A stretch of DNA of 64,000 bases from Fomes fomentarius (GCA_022606135.1 JABYQN010000011.1:1364001-1428000); one strand, 5' to 3'; shown: positions 11,802 through 22,968, counted from the first letter of the stretch. The notes: generated from the sequence alone by a model not told the origin. Numbers and translations are program-made.

Positions 11802-12662
11802 CTAGATCTTCCCAATGAGGAGGTTGCGGATGTTCTCGCGCGCGGTGATGCGGGCGGTGTGGTAGAAGGACCAGTAGTCGAGTGTGGACGTGAACACGTC
11901 CGCGAGACCGAACGGCAGCATGAGTGGGATCCAACCTTGGCATACCAGTACCCATCAGCATTCGTTTCTCTCTAGTAGTAGGACAAAGAGAGAGAAAAAG
12001 ACAAGAACGCGACGGAAAGACACTCACCCCTAGCGTACTCGAGCGCGAAGCACCCCTCGTGCATCTTGTATTGCTTGACGTGCCCGCGCGGCAAATAGTG
12101 CACATCTCCAGGACGGTAGACCTCCTTCTCGAGGCTCGGCGGGTTAAACGCCCACTGCTCGCCCACGAGGATGTGGAAGTAGTCGTCCGCGGTGTGCACG
12201 CCGGTGTGTCCCTCGGTGCCCAGGGGCGTGCCGAAGATGATGAGGTACTCGGTGATGCTCGCGTGGATGATGTACATCGCGCCCATAGCGCCCCCGGCGT
12301 TGTTGAGCACCCACTCCTGGCGGTCCGGGTTGAGCGCGATAACGCGCGGGGAGTACTCGGCGGTGAGGTTCGCGACGATGTATGGAATCATGGAGTCGAT
12401 GTCGTTCGGATGTGCCGCTACCGCTGCTTGTGCAACGGAGTGCAAGTACTCGGGAGTGAAGACGTACCACCGGTCCTGCGCGCGTGAGTAAGTATGCAGA
12501 AAGGCGAGGAGGAAGTAGGTGGCGCACCTTGACGCGGTCGAGGATCTTGCATACGGAGTAGAAGAAGGCGAAGAAGACGAGGCGCTTCATCCACTTGAGG
12601 AGGCCGTCTGTGGGCGCATCCGCCGTCTGTGGGGACTTGCTTCCTCCCCTCTTCGCAGCCAT
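11802..12662 (-). CDS. ERG2: C-8 sterol isomerase (ERG2 / sigma-1-receptor family)
   Basis: Catalyses the delta-8 to delta-7 isomerisation of fecosterol in ergosterol synthesis; the family sits in the ER membrane. Three exons (12528-12662, 12028-12475, 11802-11935) give 238 residues, the usual family length. An N-terminal hydrophobic segment (LKWMKRLVFFAFFYSVCKIL) is the membrane anchor. Family-typical parts follow: DRWYVFTPEYLHSVA, GGAMGAMYIIHASITEYLIIFGTPLGTEGHTG, EVYRPGDVHYLPRGHVKQY and YARGWIPLMLPFGLADVFTSTLDYW. Both introns are canonical. A TATA-like TTATATAC lies about 55 bp upstream of the ATG. It is divergent from SPC2 and is the intact partner of the relic at 3541-3783. Confidence 0.93.
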
Positions 12663-13164
12663 GTCGTGACAGTCGTGAACTGGGCGGGTGTAGACCGACG
12701 TGACAACGCGGGGAGAAGTATATAAGTACTCGCAGCGCTCTCGCGAGGTGGAACGATCCGCCCAATATTTCACAGCGGGCGGTTGCGCGCTCGTCAGCAC
12801 TAATGACACCTCTTCCCTGCTTCCCTGCCGAACCAGTTCGCTTCTTGCAACCCAAACCAAACCAAACACGAGTTGAACCAAGGCAGATGCCAAGCCAAGC
12901 GCCTGGCCACGTTGTCTGCCTGGAGGAGCGCGTCTTTCCAGATCGGTGTGTGTACCGTCGTCGTGTCCTTGCTCTCCCCCTCTCCTCCCTTTCCTCCCCC
13001 AACGCCCCCCTGTTCTGCCGTAACATCGTTCATTTCACCCCACCGCACTCGCACCGCAGCACACGTACATCTCCTCCATCACCCAGAACCCGAGTTTGAA
13101 TCGCGGACGGCCCAAGGTCGCCAATCACCACCGAAAAACCACACTGTGAAAGACTGAGAACAGG
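12663..13164. promoter_or_regulatory. Shared divergent promoter of ERG2 and SPC2
   Basis: A 502-bp spacer separates the two start codons. It holds a TATA-like site for ERG2 near 12718-12727, a CCAATATTT box near 12761 and long C/T-rich tracts toward SPC2 (12960-13080), typical of fungal 5' regions. Both products act at the ER, so co-regulation is possible but not shown. Confidence 0.5.
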
Positions 13165-14530
13165 ATGGCCCCGCGCACGCGCAAGGCAGCAGCCTCACCC
13201 TCGCCCGCACCCGCGCCGCAGAACGGCGATGCCGCCCCACCTCTGCCTCCGAAAGACGACGCGCCAGCAACCCCGACTGTGGTCATCGACGCGCTCCTGG
13301 TCCCTGTGGCTGGTGAAGTGCGCGAGCAGGTCAAGGTCAACAACGCGAGTGCATCTGATATGAAGCACGCGTGCGACGACGCTCTCAAACGAGTGCGTCT
13401 TTCTTCTTCCCTCCTCCTTCTGTATGCGCGTGCATGTACGCGACGTCCGAGGTCGTGGATGGACGGGGTGGCCTGTTCCCTGTTGCTCTGCCCAGCCACG
13501 GTGGACTCCGCACTCCTCGCCGCCTCCTACGTCACGTCCCCATCCATCAGATGCTTCCCCGGTCGTGCATAGCTCGTACGACAAGCCTTACACATCGGAG
13601 ACTTTGTCGTGTGCCTTCTATCGCGAGCGCTGCTGTGCTGCGACTGCCCATCCACTCTTATCTCCAGCTCGTCATACACTGTCGTGGCCCCACATATGCA
13701 TACATGAAGTCGTCTATGATGACGCTTCTCCACCGTCCTTGAACGCGGCACACGACCTGCACCAGTCGCATTCTCGTTGTCATCTTCTCTCCACCGGCTA
13801 TTCTGAAGCCCACACGGCCTCGCCCATGTTGGCGCTAGTCATTTGACACGGACACTGACGCTTTCCCGTTCGCTCCATTTGCACAGTTCCTCTCACGACC
13901 CGATCTATTCAAGCAAATCCACACGCATACAGACATCCGGCTTGCCTTGGGCTGGCTCTCCGTCCTCGTCGCTGGCGCAACAGGCCTTTACGGCTGGCGC
14001 GTACCCTTTGAGCAGAGCAAACCTGGCGTATGGGCAGGCGTGATTCTGTAAGTCGCCCTCAAGAGCTACGGTCGGACTTATCATTGACACGAGTGCCCGC
14101 AGATACGTGTTCTTGACGATCGCACAGACACTGTACGCGTACTTTATCGAGGGTGACATCGTGTTCGTCGGGAAGCGGAAGACGTTCGACAAGCGCGTAA
14201 GTAACCCTCTCTCCTCTCCGCACCCTGCGGGCTTGCCCGTCCGTCCTCGTCTCTAACGGAAACCCTGCCTTGATGCAGATCGTAACCGAGCGGATAACCA
14301 TCAACTCGCGCACGACCCCCTCCTCGCCGCAATCACCACCCGGCTACTCGCTCGGCCTCTCCTTCGTGCGCTCCGCCGCGGGCGGGAAGACGCTGCTCGG
14401 CCGCGGGCGCGCGTCAGAGGAGCGGCCGTACACCGCGTTCTTTGACGAGAACGGCGTGATGGCCCAGGACCGGTTCGAGCGGTGGGTGGGCGAGGTCGTG
14501 GGGCGGGTTATGGACGGGAAGACTGAGTAG
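13165..14530 (+). CDS. SPC2: Signal peptidase complex subunit 2
   Basis: Accessory subunit of the ER signal peptidase complex that removes signal peptides from secretory proteins. Four exons (13165-13392, 13887-14047, 14103-14196, 14279-14530) give 244 residues. The start has an Ala/Pro-rich cytosolic tail, followed by VNNASASDMKHACDDALKR and FLSRPDLFKQIHTHTDIRL. Two close membrane segments come next (ALGWLSVLVAGATGLYGW and VWAGVILYVFLTIAQTLYAYF), then the family-typical C-terminal cytosolic part with GKRKTFDKRIVTERI, YSLGLSF and YTAFFDENGVM. The first intron is 494 nt, far longer than the others (55-82 nt). It is convergent with the GST gene. Confidence 0.9.
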
Positions 14531-14961
14531 TGATCGCCGAGATTTATCGGAGGAAGAGGTAGAAGGGGTGGAGGCACAGGGACGGGGACGGGAGGTGGAA
14601 AAGAGCCTTGGGCCCCGAGGTTGGGCACGCTACTTATCTTACGGTTCTTGCTTGAGTGGGGGCGTGGAGGAGAGGTTGGTCGGGTACGGGGTGGGATGGG
14701 ACGGGACGGGGATTGGGCGGGGTCTGTATGTATATGTAAAGTGTGCATGTTATTACTTATTCCCCTGCGCTCGGCTATGCGACGTGGACCGTTTCATTGG
14801 CTGCAGTCAAACACATGGCGTCGTGTTTCGTGATGGTTACATGCATACAGATGTGTGGCTATGTGCGCTTAGCTGATAGTGACCCTCATGATATTTAGAA
14901 GTACAACAGGAGCTCGCAAACAAAGCTTTTCGATCTTCGCGACTAGGACCTACGATCAGAT
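14531..14961. other. Intergenic between convergent genes
   Basis: Shared 3' space of SPC2 and the GST. It has a G-rich stretch (14570-14725) on the plus strand and no supported gene. Confidence 0.4.
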
Positions 14962-16002
14962 TCACTGCTCCTCGTCCTCCCCGTCGAGCTCCTCATAATG
15001 CCTAAAGAGACCGAGGGAGAACGGCTGCCTCCTGCCACTCGCGACATACTCCTTGATGCCCTTCTCGCCCTTTACCCTCTCGTGCAGCGCGAACACGTGC
15101 TTGTACTTGCCGCCCTCGCGCAGCTGCGCCAGGCGCCGCGGGAACGCGAACAACAGCCCGTCCAGGACGTGGAACAGCACCACGTCCGCCATCGTCGTCT
15201 GCTTCCCATGCAGGTACGTCCTCCCTCCCGCTCCCGCTCCCGTCTCTCCCTTCCCGCCCTTCTCCCCCTTCTTGCCCGTTTCGCCCGGCTGGGTATCGGG
15301 GTTCGACGTCAAGACGTTCTCAAAATACGCGAGGAACTTGGGCACGCGCGCCCTCCGGAAGTTCTCCGCGCGGCGCGCCGCCTCGGCCTTCTGGTCCTCG
15401 TAGTACAGCTCGGACGCGACGGGGTGGTGCACGTCGTGCGCCTCGTCGCTCCAGTCGAGCGCCGTCAGCGTCAGCTGGTTCACCACGCTCCGCTCCTCCT
15501 CCGCCCGCGCCAGCCGCTCCACCCAGCCGTCCTCTGCCCCATCTGCCCCGTCTCCCCCGTCTGCTCCGACCTCGACCTCGACCTCGGCGGCGAGGGCAGC
15601 GCGGCCCGCAGGGGTGAGCACGTCGAGCGTGTTGCCTCGGGGGCCGGCGAGCCCGCAGCGGGGGGCGATGTGGTGGAGGATGGCGGGGGTCTGGGAGAGG
15701 ACGCGGCCGGAGGGGAGCTGGAGGGCGGGCGGGGCAAAGTGCGGGGGGGCGCCGATGTGGGCGGCCGAGGTGAGGGTGGGCAGGAGCGTTTGGGGGTTGG
15801 TCTGCTCGGTGTAGGGGACGCCGCCGTACTCGAGCGCGAGGCGGACGTATTCGCCGCGCCCGGGGATTTCTGGCCACTGGCACGGGGACGGGGAACGCGT
15901 ACGGGTCAGTGGGTGCGTGTGCGTGTGCGAGGGGGTGAGGGAGGGACGTACGTAGTAGAGGATGTAGTCCTCCGTGCGCTGTTTCTTCTCTGGGCGCGAC
16001 AT
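14962..16002 (-). CDS. Glutathione S-transferase-like protein
   Basis: Cytosolic GST fold with the thioredoxin-like part first. Two exons (15952-16002 and 14962-15876) give 321 residues. The intron (15877-15951) is 75 nt, a multiple of three with no stop, so the unspliced frame stays open; it is called an intron because of GTACGT...CCAG and because removal joins ILYY to WPEIPGRGEYVRLALEYGGV, the usual GST start. SGRVLSQTPAILHHIAPRCGL is the glutathione-binding SQTPAI segment. The C-terminal all-alpha domain includes RTYLHGKQTTMADVVLFHVLDGLL. It carries an acidic insert (EVEVEVGADGGDGADGAEDGW) and a Gly/Lys-rich loop. In-frame ATG 16089 would add 29 Ser/Thr/Arg-rich residues that could target mitochondria; I prefer 16002. 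A 403-codon open frame on the other strand is its shadow. Confidence 0.8.
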   Translation of the reverse strand: MSRPEKKQRTEDYILYYVRPSLTPSHTHTHPLTRTRSPSPCQWPEIPGRGEYVRLALEYGGVPYTEQTNPQTLLPTLTSAAHIGAPPHFAPPALQLPSGRVLSQTPAILHHIAPRCGLAGPRGNTLDVLTPAGRAALAAEVEVEVGADGGDGADGAEDGWVERLARAEEERSVVNQLTLTALDWSDEAHDVHHPVASELYYEDQKAEAARRAENFRRARVPKFLAYFENVLTSNPDTQPGETGKKGEKGGKGETGAGAGGRTYLHGKQTTMADVVLFHVLDGLLFAFPRRLAQLREGGKYKHVFALHERVKGEKGIKEYVASGRRQPFSLGLFRHYEELDGEDEEQ

Positions 16003-16351
16003 TGTTGTGTATGCGGACCGGGTGGCGTTCGATGCTCTGAACTTGAAGCTTGTCCTGCGCACAGTGTGAGTGAGAACGGGCACGGACATATTACTCCGCG
16101 GCCCAGCTCAGTCTTTATAACAACACAGTACAGCAGGCGCGGAGTTGACGTCATGAGAGTGATCATGCGGATTTGGCAAGTAAGTACTTATTACTATGTA
16201 GGTGACTAAGGTACAAACTCGACCGTGACTCAGACTCAGACTGCTCCCTAAGAATTTCCGGCGTACAACTCACGCGGTCGTCCGAATCAGTGGTATAGTA
16301 TTCGTGCCATTGACATGCCGCTGTACAGGTGCTGAGAGTTTTCGCAGTTCG

Positions 16352-16560
16352 GCTGACGTGACTTCACTGCTTCCAGTCAGGACGAGGGTACAGTCCGACT
16401 TTTAACGGCATCGACGGCATCGGGCTCTCACCCATGGTAGCACGACCTCTGAAATGACGAGTGTCAAATGACCACTGCGGTCAAGCCTCGAGGCAAGAGT
16501 CAGCACTCACTCGTCTCGTGCTGCGAGAAGTCGCCAAAAGCCACTATGACGAGAACGGAA
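16352..16560 (-). pseudogene. Fragment of a P450 3' end
   Basis: Closely similar to 23130-23410, the last exons of the intact P450 at 23.1-25.6 kb: shared AGTCAGGACGAGGGTACA, CGGCATCGACGGC, GCACGACCTCTG, CTCGAGGCA and GCCACTATGACGAGAA. About 75 bp in the middle of the last exon (counterpart near 23219-23295) are missing and the stop region has changed. No other P450 exon lies nearby, so this is a small stranded fragment, placed at the 3' end of FunK1 copy A. Confidence 0.75.
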
Positions 16561-16738
16561 TGTTAATCGGTTCGAAACAGGGCAATGAATATCGCTCTCA
16601 TATCCGACAACACATAGCTCAGCTCCTCTGGCATTCCGGTGCTGCTGTCGGTACTACGTGAGGACACGATGGGGGGCCACGTACTACTGCATGTTATTTC
16701 AAGTTGCCACAACCTCAGCGTGTTGCGGTGTATGTACT

Positions 16739-19375
16739 TCAGCGATGGTGCTTGCGCCTCTTCACGACAGCTAGCTATGGTGGGGTCGCCGACACGACGG
16801 ATGGTCCACCGACAGGCGTTTTCGAGATCCAATCCCCCAGTACGCGATCCCCAACCTTGTCATCTAGCGGCCATCCAGAACTAACCATCGCACCCGACAG
16901 AACTGCGAGCAAGCCCTGATGATCCCTCACATTCCCCGCCATCGCTCGCTCGTTCGCAGACGGAACGTACGCGGCCGGCTCTTCGGCGCGTGCCATGGGC
17001 TTCTCGAGCTTCACGCGCAGCCTACGCCGGTACCGCCGTGCGAGCTCCGTTGGGCTTTGGGACGGTGGCGATGGCGAAGAGTCTGCCAGTGAGCAGGTCG
17101 CGCCACTATGTGACGGTAGTGGCTTTGACTCGTCGTACAGCGTGACCGCGTAATAAGCTTTGAACGACCGGAGGAGCGAGCGAAACAAACCGTCCATGTG
17201 CCTCCCGAACGACAAGATCTCGCCGTTGTCGAGAGTGAGCTGTGCGGCAGCCTGCACGGTGTGGCACTTCGTCCTGCCGCATATGTACGAGCCGCCGTCA
17301 ACGCCGTAGGAATCGAAGAAGTCCTCGATCCAGTGGCCGACGTCTGTATCCTTGCAGTTGGAGCGGAGGTAGCGGATAGCATAGTAGAGGAGGACGTAGA
17401 GGAAGGACTCGAGGTCGTCTGGTATCTCTGCAACCTTGAAGCGGTTGAGCAGTATCGCCACTGACAGATACTGCCATGTCCCCTAAGACGTCAGGAAAGA
17501 ATCAGTTGAGAGCAGAGAGAAGTTTAGCGAGGCGAGCCTAGAGAGGAGACTTACCGTTCGTTCGGGTTGTCGTGCGATGGTTGGCCCGTCCATAGTATTC
17601 TTGGATAGTTCCCAGTCCGTGAGTATGCCAGCCCACCGCAGCTCTCTGATCTCTTCACCAGAATCTTCGTCGAACGTCGTTTCCACGACTGGGTAGATCA
17701 GAATGTTCCCGCCGCCGACATCTCGATGGAGCACGCCCTCTTGCGAGGCCATGTAATGAGCTGCACAAACAGGTCATGAGATTACACGAACATGATGGGA
17801 AGAGAAGGCACTGTCAGACGCTTACCAGTCACGCAGTCGATGATGATCGACACGAGTTGATGCCCGGTGGCGAACATGCTCAAAGGCATACACACTTCGG
17901 CAACAACCATGCGATAATGAACATGGCGACGCAATGGGCAGTCGTCCAACAGTCGAAAAGCGGACTCTTCATCAAGTATCTGGGGTAGGGGAAGAGGGAT
18001 CTCATCGTTCGTATCGCTCTCCGCATGCTTGCGCTTGCTTCCCGTTGAACCGGAGTCGGGCTGGACCAGGGTGCGAGAGGTCGAGGTCCCGGCGTCGGAA
18101 CGCGGGCTGTTCTTCAGCATTTCCCAGAAGTCTGGAGTCTTTGTCCTCTGAGATTGGATAACACCGTGACAAACAAGGGTGGGAACAAACTCGACGCCGG
18201 CTTCGTTGAGCCGCTTCAGGATCGCGCCCTCGAGCGAAACGCCTTCGTAGTCCACGCGCCATGCATCTTTCAACCACCTGAAGCGCTGGACGCCGTCTTC
18301 GTCAACCTCGAGGGCGACGTAGCCACGAGTACCCCCCGGCCGGTCATGCCCTGCGCTCGGAAGTGGGGTCGACACACGTAGTATCTGCGTACCTTGGTGC
18401 CATCAGGTACCTCGAGTTGATAACGCGGCCACACTTCCTGGAGGGACTCTCTGAACATCGCGCGGACGTATTTGAAGGTCCATGGCACCGGGGCCTTAGA
18501 TGAGAGTTCCTCGTGGATGAGGATACGCTCGCAGTGGTCAACGTCGTCGGCATTCGGTTCTGCAGCTTCATCCATCAGTGCCCAAGCAGGATCGGTAGAG
18601 GAAAGACGCTTGGCACTGGGATCCTCCCCGAGCAGGCTGGCTGGATCAACGTGCGCGAGAACGGAGATGCGCCACAACACATCGCAGAGGAATGCCCACT
18701 TTTCGTAGTAGTCGAACGCCCTTGAGACGATGACGCCAGACCTGTCCCAGCGAAGTAGACGACACTTGCGCCCCATGATGAGGATCATGAGCAGATGAAC
18801 GCGGTGCTGGGCCGAGTAAATCAGCTCGCTGTAGTGGACGATCTGACTCCAGAATCTCTTGCGATCAAGTGCATCAGAGTCGATGTCGTCCTCTTTGTCA
18901 TTGAAAAGATCGTGTCGAATAGGGTCCTGCATGAACTCTATGGGTACAAGTTGGTCGGCCCAGTGAGGGCGATTGTCATTGGGGGCGATTGTCTGTGGGA
19001 AGAGTGCAGCATCGATCCTCTGTTCGACATCGTCGACGGTTTGAGTTGAAACCAGTGGTGCATTCTCGGCAAGGGCCATCACCAGCCCGGGGACAAGCCC
19101 TCCGCGATTGATGGCGGCAGTCTAGTACACTCACAACGAGTATCAATGAACTTGAATATGCTGTGACTTGTGAGGTAGAGAAACCACCGCTCGCTCACCA
19201 TAGTCGCGGAGATCTGAGCTTCAAGCATGCCACAGTTCTGAGCGTTTTCCAACCCTTTGAATGGATTGGCGTTGATTATCGGTTTAGGACAGCGAGATGG
19301 ATCAAAGTGCTTGGGAAGCTCGAGAAAACACTTCACGTATTCGTCCTCGTCGATAAGAAGAGGTTTGTGAGCCAT
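16739..19375 (-). pseudogene. FunK1 fungal-type protein kinase, copy A, damaged
   Basis: FunK1 kinases are large fungal-specific Ser/Thr kinase-like proteins expanded in Agaricomycetes; substrates are unknown. The exon plan matches copies B, C and D: 19199-19375, 17826-19121, 17555-17760, 16775-17482. Recognisable parts are HYSELIYSAQHRVHLLMILIMGRKCRLLRWDRSG (N-terminal domain, given here in two overlapping pieces of the same region: HYSELIYSAQHRVHLLM and GRKCRLLRWDRSG), HRDVGGGNILIYP (catalytic loop), LTDWELSKN and FLYVLLYYAIRYLRSNC. Lesions: a run of six G (18332-18337) where copies B-D have four shifts the frame just before GTRGYVALEV; TAG at 16775-16777 removes a basic tail that continues in frame to TGA at 16739. 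The segment HGD of B-D is HGV here. It is divergent from copy B. Confidence 0.75.
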
Positions 19376-19710
19376 TATGTATTCTGTGAGTTTGGCACGG
19401 TACTTTATAAGAGGCCGCTTCGAGTCCTTTATGAAGTCTCCTGCCAAGAGCCTACGCAAATGCCACTCTATGAGTTGAACTATAAGAAGATGAGACCTCA
19501 GAAAAAGCAGACATGATGGATGACCCGGTGAAGACGAACCTGAGTACGAAATAGTTACTAGAGGATGTGGGGCATGCTACTGGCGGGCCGCGTGTAGGGC
19601 ACAAGTTTGTTGTGGGCGGTGAGCCAAAAAACAAGAAGCCGAGAGAATGACAGGTTCGGGGTTATAGGGAGTGGATGTAAAGGATGGTGGTCGAGGTTCA
19701 AGTTGAAACT

Positions 19711-19733
19711 TGAAGCGCCTTGATGCCTTATTC
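19711..19733 (-). promoter_or_regulatory. FunK1 upstream element, copy A
   Basis: Minus strand reads ATAAGGCATCAAGGCGCTTCA, about 340 bp before the copy A start codon. The same arrangement occurs before copies B, C and D at nearly the same distance. Confidence 0.6.
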
Positions 19734-19944
19734 GAAATCGGGAGACAACGGGAAGCGGCTCGCTTGCCCAGACACGGTGGCTAGATCATTTCAACCACCG
19801 TAGCTAGTTAAGTAAATGGGCTGCTCCTCTAATTATATACAATTACGCTCCATTACATAGACTTGAGCTTCAGATATGCGAGGTAAATGAACTGGCCATG
19901 GGGGTCCCCGCATTGAGCGCTTGTTCAACTAAGCGAGCTCTCCC

Positions 19945-19966
19945 GATAAGGCATCCAGGCGCTTAA
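19945..19966 (+). promoter_or_regulatory. FunK1 upstream element, copy B
   Basis: Plus strand reads GATAAGGCATCCAGGCGCTT, followed by AA, about 330 bp before the copy B ATG at 20292. A TATAAA at 20117-20122 lies between the element and the gene. Confidence 0.6.
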
Positions 19967-20291
19967 CTTGAGTTTGAGCTGAACCATGACCACCATCGTG
20001 GCAAACATCCACTCATTGTCCCTTGAGTTGGTTTCCTCTCTAATCGTGCTTTTTATCTCAAACCACTCACAACTATACTGCACGGCACACGCGGCCCATG
20101 CCCCACTCCCACGTACTATAAATTTCACGCACTGCACCAACTTAGAGGTTCGTCGTCACCAGCATCCACAATGTCTGCTCCTCCTCAGGTACCTCCGCCT
20201 AGTTTGTCTATATTGAGCTGCTATTGTAGAAGCGCTTGGTAGTGGCGCTTGGAACAGCCCAGACGATAACCGCGCAAAGATTACAGAAGAT

Positions 20292-22968
20292 ATGGTTCAC
20301 AAAGCCGTCCGCACTGACGAACACCAGTTTGTCAAGTTCTTCCTCCAGCTCCCCCACGAGGTCGATCTGTCTCAATGTCCAAAGCCGGAGCTCGTTGACA
20401 ACCCATTTTTTGAGCTTGAAGGCGCCCAGAACTCCGGCATGCTTGGGGCCCAAATGATGGTGAGTTGGCCAAAGCTTCTAGTTCATGGCGAGGGTATCGT
20501 TTCTATATGTTATAGACCACAACAATCGACAAGAAAGGGCTTATCCCCGGCCTCAAATTCAGAGTTGTCGAGAATGCGCCAGATCCACTCGCCATCGACG
20601 ATGCCGGTCAGAAGATTGATGCAGCCCTCTTCCCTGATGGTCTTGAGATTGAAGCCACTGATCACCGCCCCCACTGGGCAGATGTACTTGTCCCCGTAGA
20701 GTTTATGGGAGGCTCTGTTTGTGGCGATCCGTTCGACGACAGGAAAGAGGATTGCAAGATCGATGCCAATACTCTGGAGCACAAGAAAGTCAGACAACAG
20801 ATCACACACTGTTCTGAGCTCATCTACTCCGTGCAACACCGTGTTCATCTTCTCATGTTGCTTATCATGGGGCGCAAGTGCCGTATGCTTCGCTGGGACA
20901 GATCTGGTGTCGTCATCTCAAGATCGTTCGACTATTACGAGAACTGGGAGTTCTTCTGTGACATTCTGTGGCGCATCTCTGTTCTCGCCCGTTTTGATCC
21001 CGCAAGGCTTGGCCACGACCCCAGTGCTACACGGCTCTCTCCTGGAACTCCGGAATGGAACACGATGACCGAGGCAGGGGAGCCTCACGAAGACGACGTC
21101 GGTCACCAGGAGCGCACGCTGAAGCCAGACGAATTGAAAGCTGGCGAGCCGTTCACCTTCAAGTACGTCCGTGCTCTATTCCGCGAATCTCTCAAAGATG
21201 CGTGGCCACGATATCGTCTTGAGGTTCCAGATGGTGAGATGACACGCACGTACTACGTGTGTCGCCCCTACTTCCGAGCGAAGGGCATGATCGGTCGGGG
21301 TACCCGCGGTTACGTCGCCCTCGAAATTGAGAATCACAAGCACCGCTTCCGATGGCTCAAAGATGCGTGGCGGGTGGACTACGATGGCGTCTCGCTCGAG
21401 GGCACGATCCTACAGCAGCTTAATTGTGCAGGCGTCAAGAACATCCCATCCCTCGTCTGCCACGGTGATATTCACAGTCAGAAGACGAAATCTCCGGATC
21501 TCTGGGAGGAGGTCAAGAACGCTCGCTCTGGCTCGAAACCACAACCCCTTGCCTCTACGGAATCGTCTTCACGTACCCTGGCCGAACCTGAACCCGGCGT
21601 GGCTGGGAGCAAGCGCAAACGGGTGGACGATGTGGCGGCGGAGGGACCTGTCGTTCCTCACCCGTTGTCACAGGCCTTCGGTGAGGAGACATCACTTTTA
21701 CCAGACAGTCCTTTCCGTAGGCATGCCCATTATCGTCTAGTTGTGGAAGAGGTCTGCATGCCGCTGAGTATGTTCACCAATGGTCAGCAACTTGTATTGA
21801 TTATCGTCGACTGTATCACTGGTGAGTGGTCGCATTTCTCTACCATTGACGATGTGTTTGTTGACACGTTCTATTTCATGTTACAGCACACTACATGGCG
21901 TCCAACGAAGGCATTCTGCACCGCGACGTCAGTGGTGGGAACATATTGATCTACCCGACGGTCAAAACGATTATTGACAAAGCTACCGGGAAGGAGACGA
22001 GGGTGCTGCAATGGGCTGGGAGACTTACAGATTGGGAATTGTCCAAGAGACTGGACATGCTTCTCGCACGACAACCCGAACGGACGGTAGGTCATTCTTG
22101 TTATCCCTTGTAGATGCTCTTCAACTGATGCTACCATTTGATCTACTAGGGTACTTGGCAATACATGTCGGTGGCGATCCTGCTGAACCCATTCAAAGTT
22201 GTCGAGATCCCTGACGACCTCGAATCATTCCTCTACGTCCTTCTCTACTATGCCATTCGTTACCTCAACTCGAACTGCAAGCACGTCGCCGACTGGATTG
22301 AGGAGTTCTTCGACTGTTTCACGGTCACCGACGGCTCGTACACTTGTGGAGCCAAGAAGGAGAAGACTGTGGTGAATACCGCACAACTCTCTGCCCCAGG
22401 AGTGAACTCTATCGTCTTCGGCTCGCCCTTGGACTATCTGTTCACCACGCTCCTGCAGTCGTTCAAGGCCCACTATGCTGTCACGTTGTATGAACAGAGG
22501 CCCCATATCCCCCCGCCCTCTCCGTCTGCCACCTCGTCCGATGCACTAGCTCCTTCTCTTCTGCCTCCCGTCTATATCGATGATCGGGTTCCTGACCTGG
22601 GACTCGACGAGGAGGACATGGCTGAGGCCATCGATGTCGAGTACGTCCCCACCGCCAACGACCGTGCTCTGGCGGCGAACGTGAGAAGCCATAAGCGCAT
22701 GCTCAATGTCATCTCACGTGCACTGGTGAAACCGGGATGGCTACAAAGGGACAAAGCGCCTGCTGACCGCGTTCCGGAGGACTGGAAGCCGACGAAGGCC
22801 CTGGGACCGACTATCATCTCGACGACGAACACCAGTAGAAACAAACGGAGGCGCATGGAGAGCAAGTCGCAATCAATACAAGGGGTCATCGCGGTAGTGG
22901 TAGTCTCCAGACCCCAACAAAGCCTTCGCGGAGCGGGCGCAGCGTTGTGGGGCGCAAGAAATGAATAG
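20292..22968 (+). CDS. FunK1 fungal-type protein kinase, copy B, intact
   Basis: Four exons (20292-20459, 20516-21821, 21887-22086, 22150-22968) give 830 residues without a break. The N-terminal FunK1 domain includes FDDRKEDCK, HLLMLLIMGRKCRMLRWDRSG and YVCRPYFRAKG. Kinase parts: GRGTRGYVALEI (loop-like), RFRWLKDAWRVDY, VCHGDIHSQKTKSPDLW, HRDVSGGNILIYP (catalytic Asp and Asn present) and LTDWELSKRL in the DFG position, then GTWQYMSVAIL. A Ser/Pro/Glu-rich insert with SKRKR precedes the catalytic loop and could be a nuclear signal. A TATA box at 20117 would place transcription start before a conserved-looking ATGTCTGCTCCTCCTCAG at 20171, which may be a short first exon, but no clean splice joins it in phase; the start given is the first ATG of the long frame. 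Convergent with the P450. Confidence 0.85.

Noticed and set aside
14998..16209. 403-codon open frame on the plus strand
   Set aside because: It is the antisense shadow of the GST gene, whose protein shows clear family motifs; the high GC content keeps the opposite str and free of stops.
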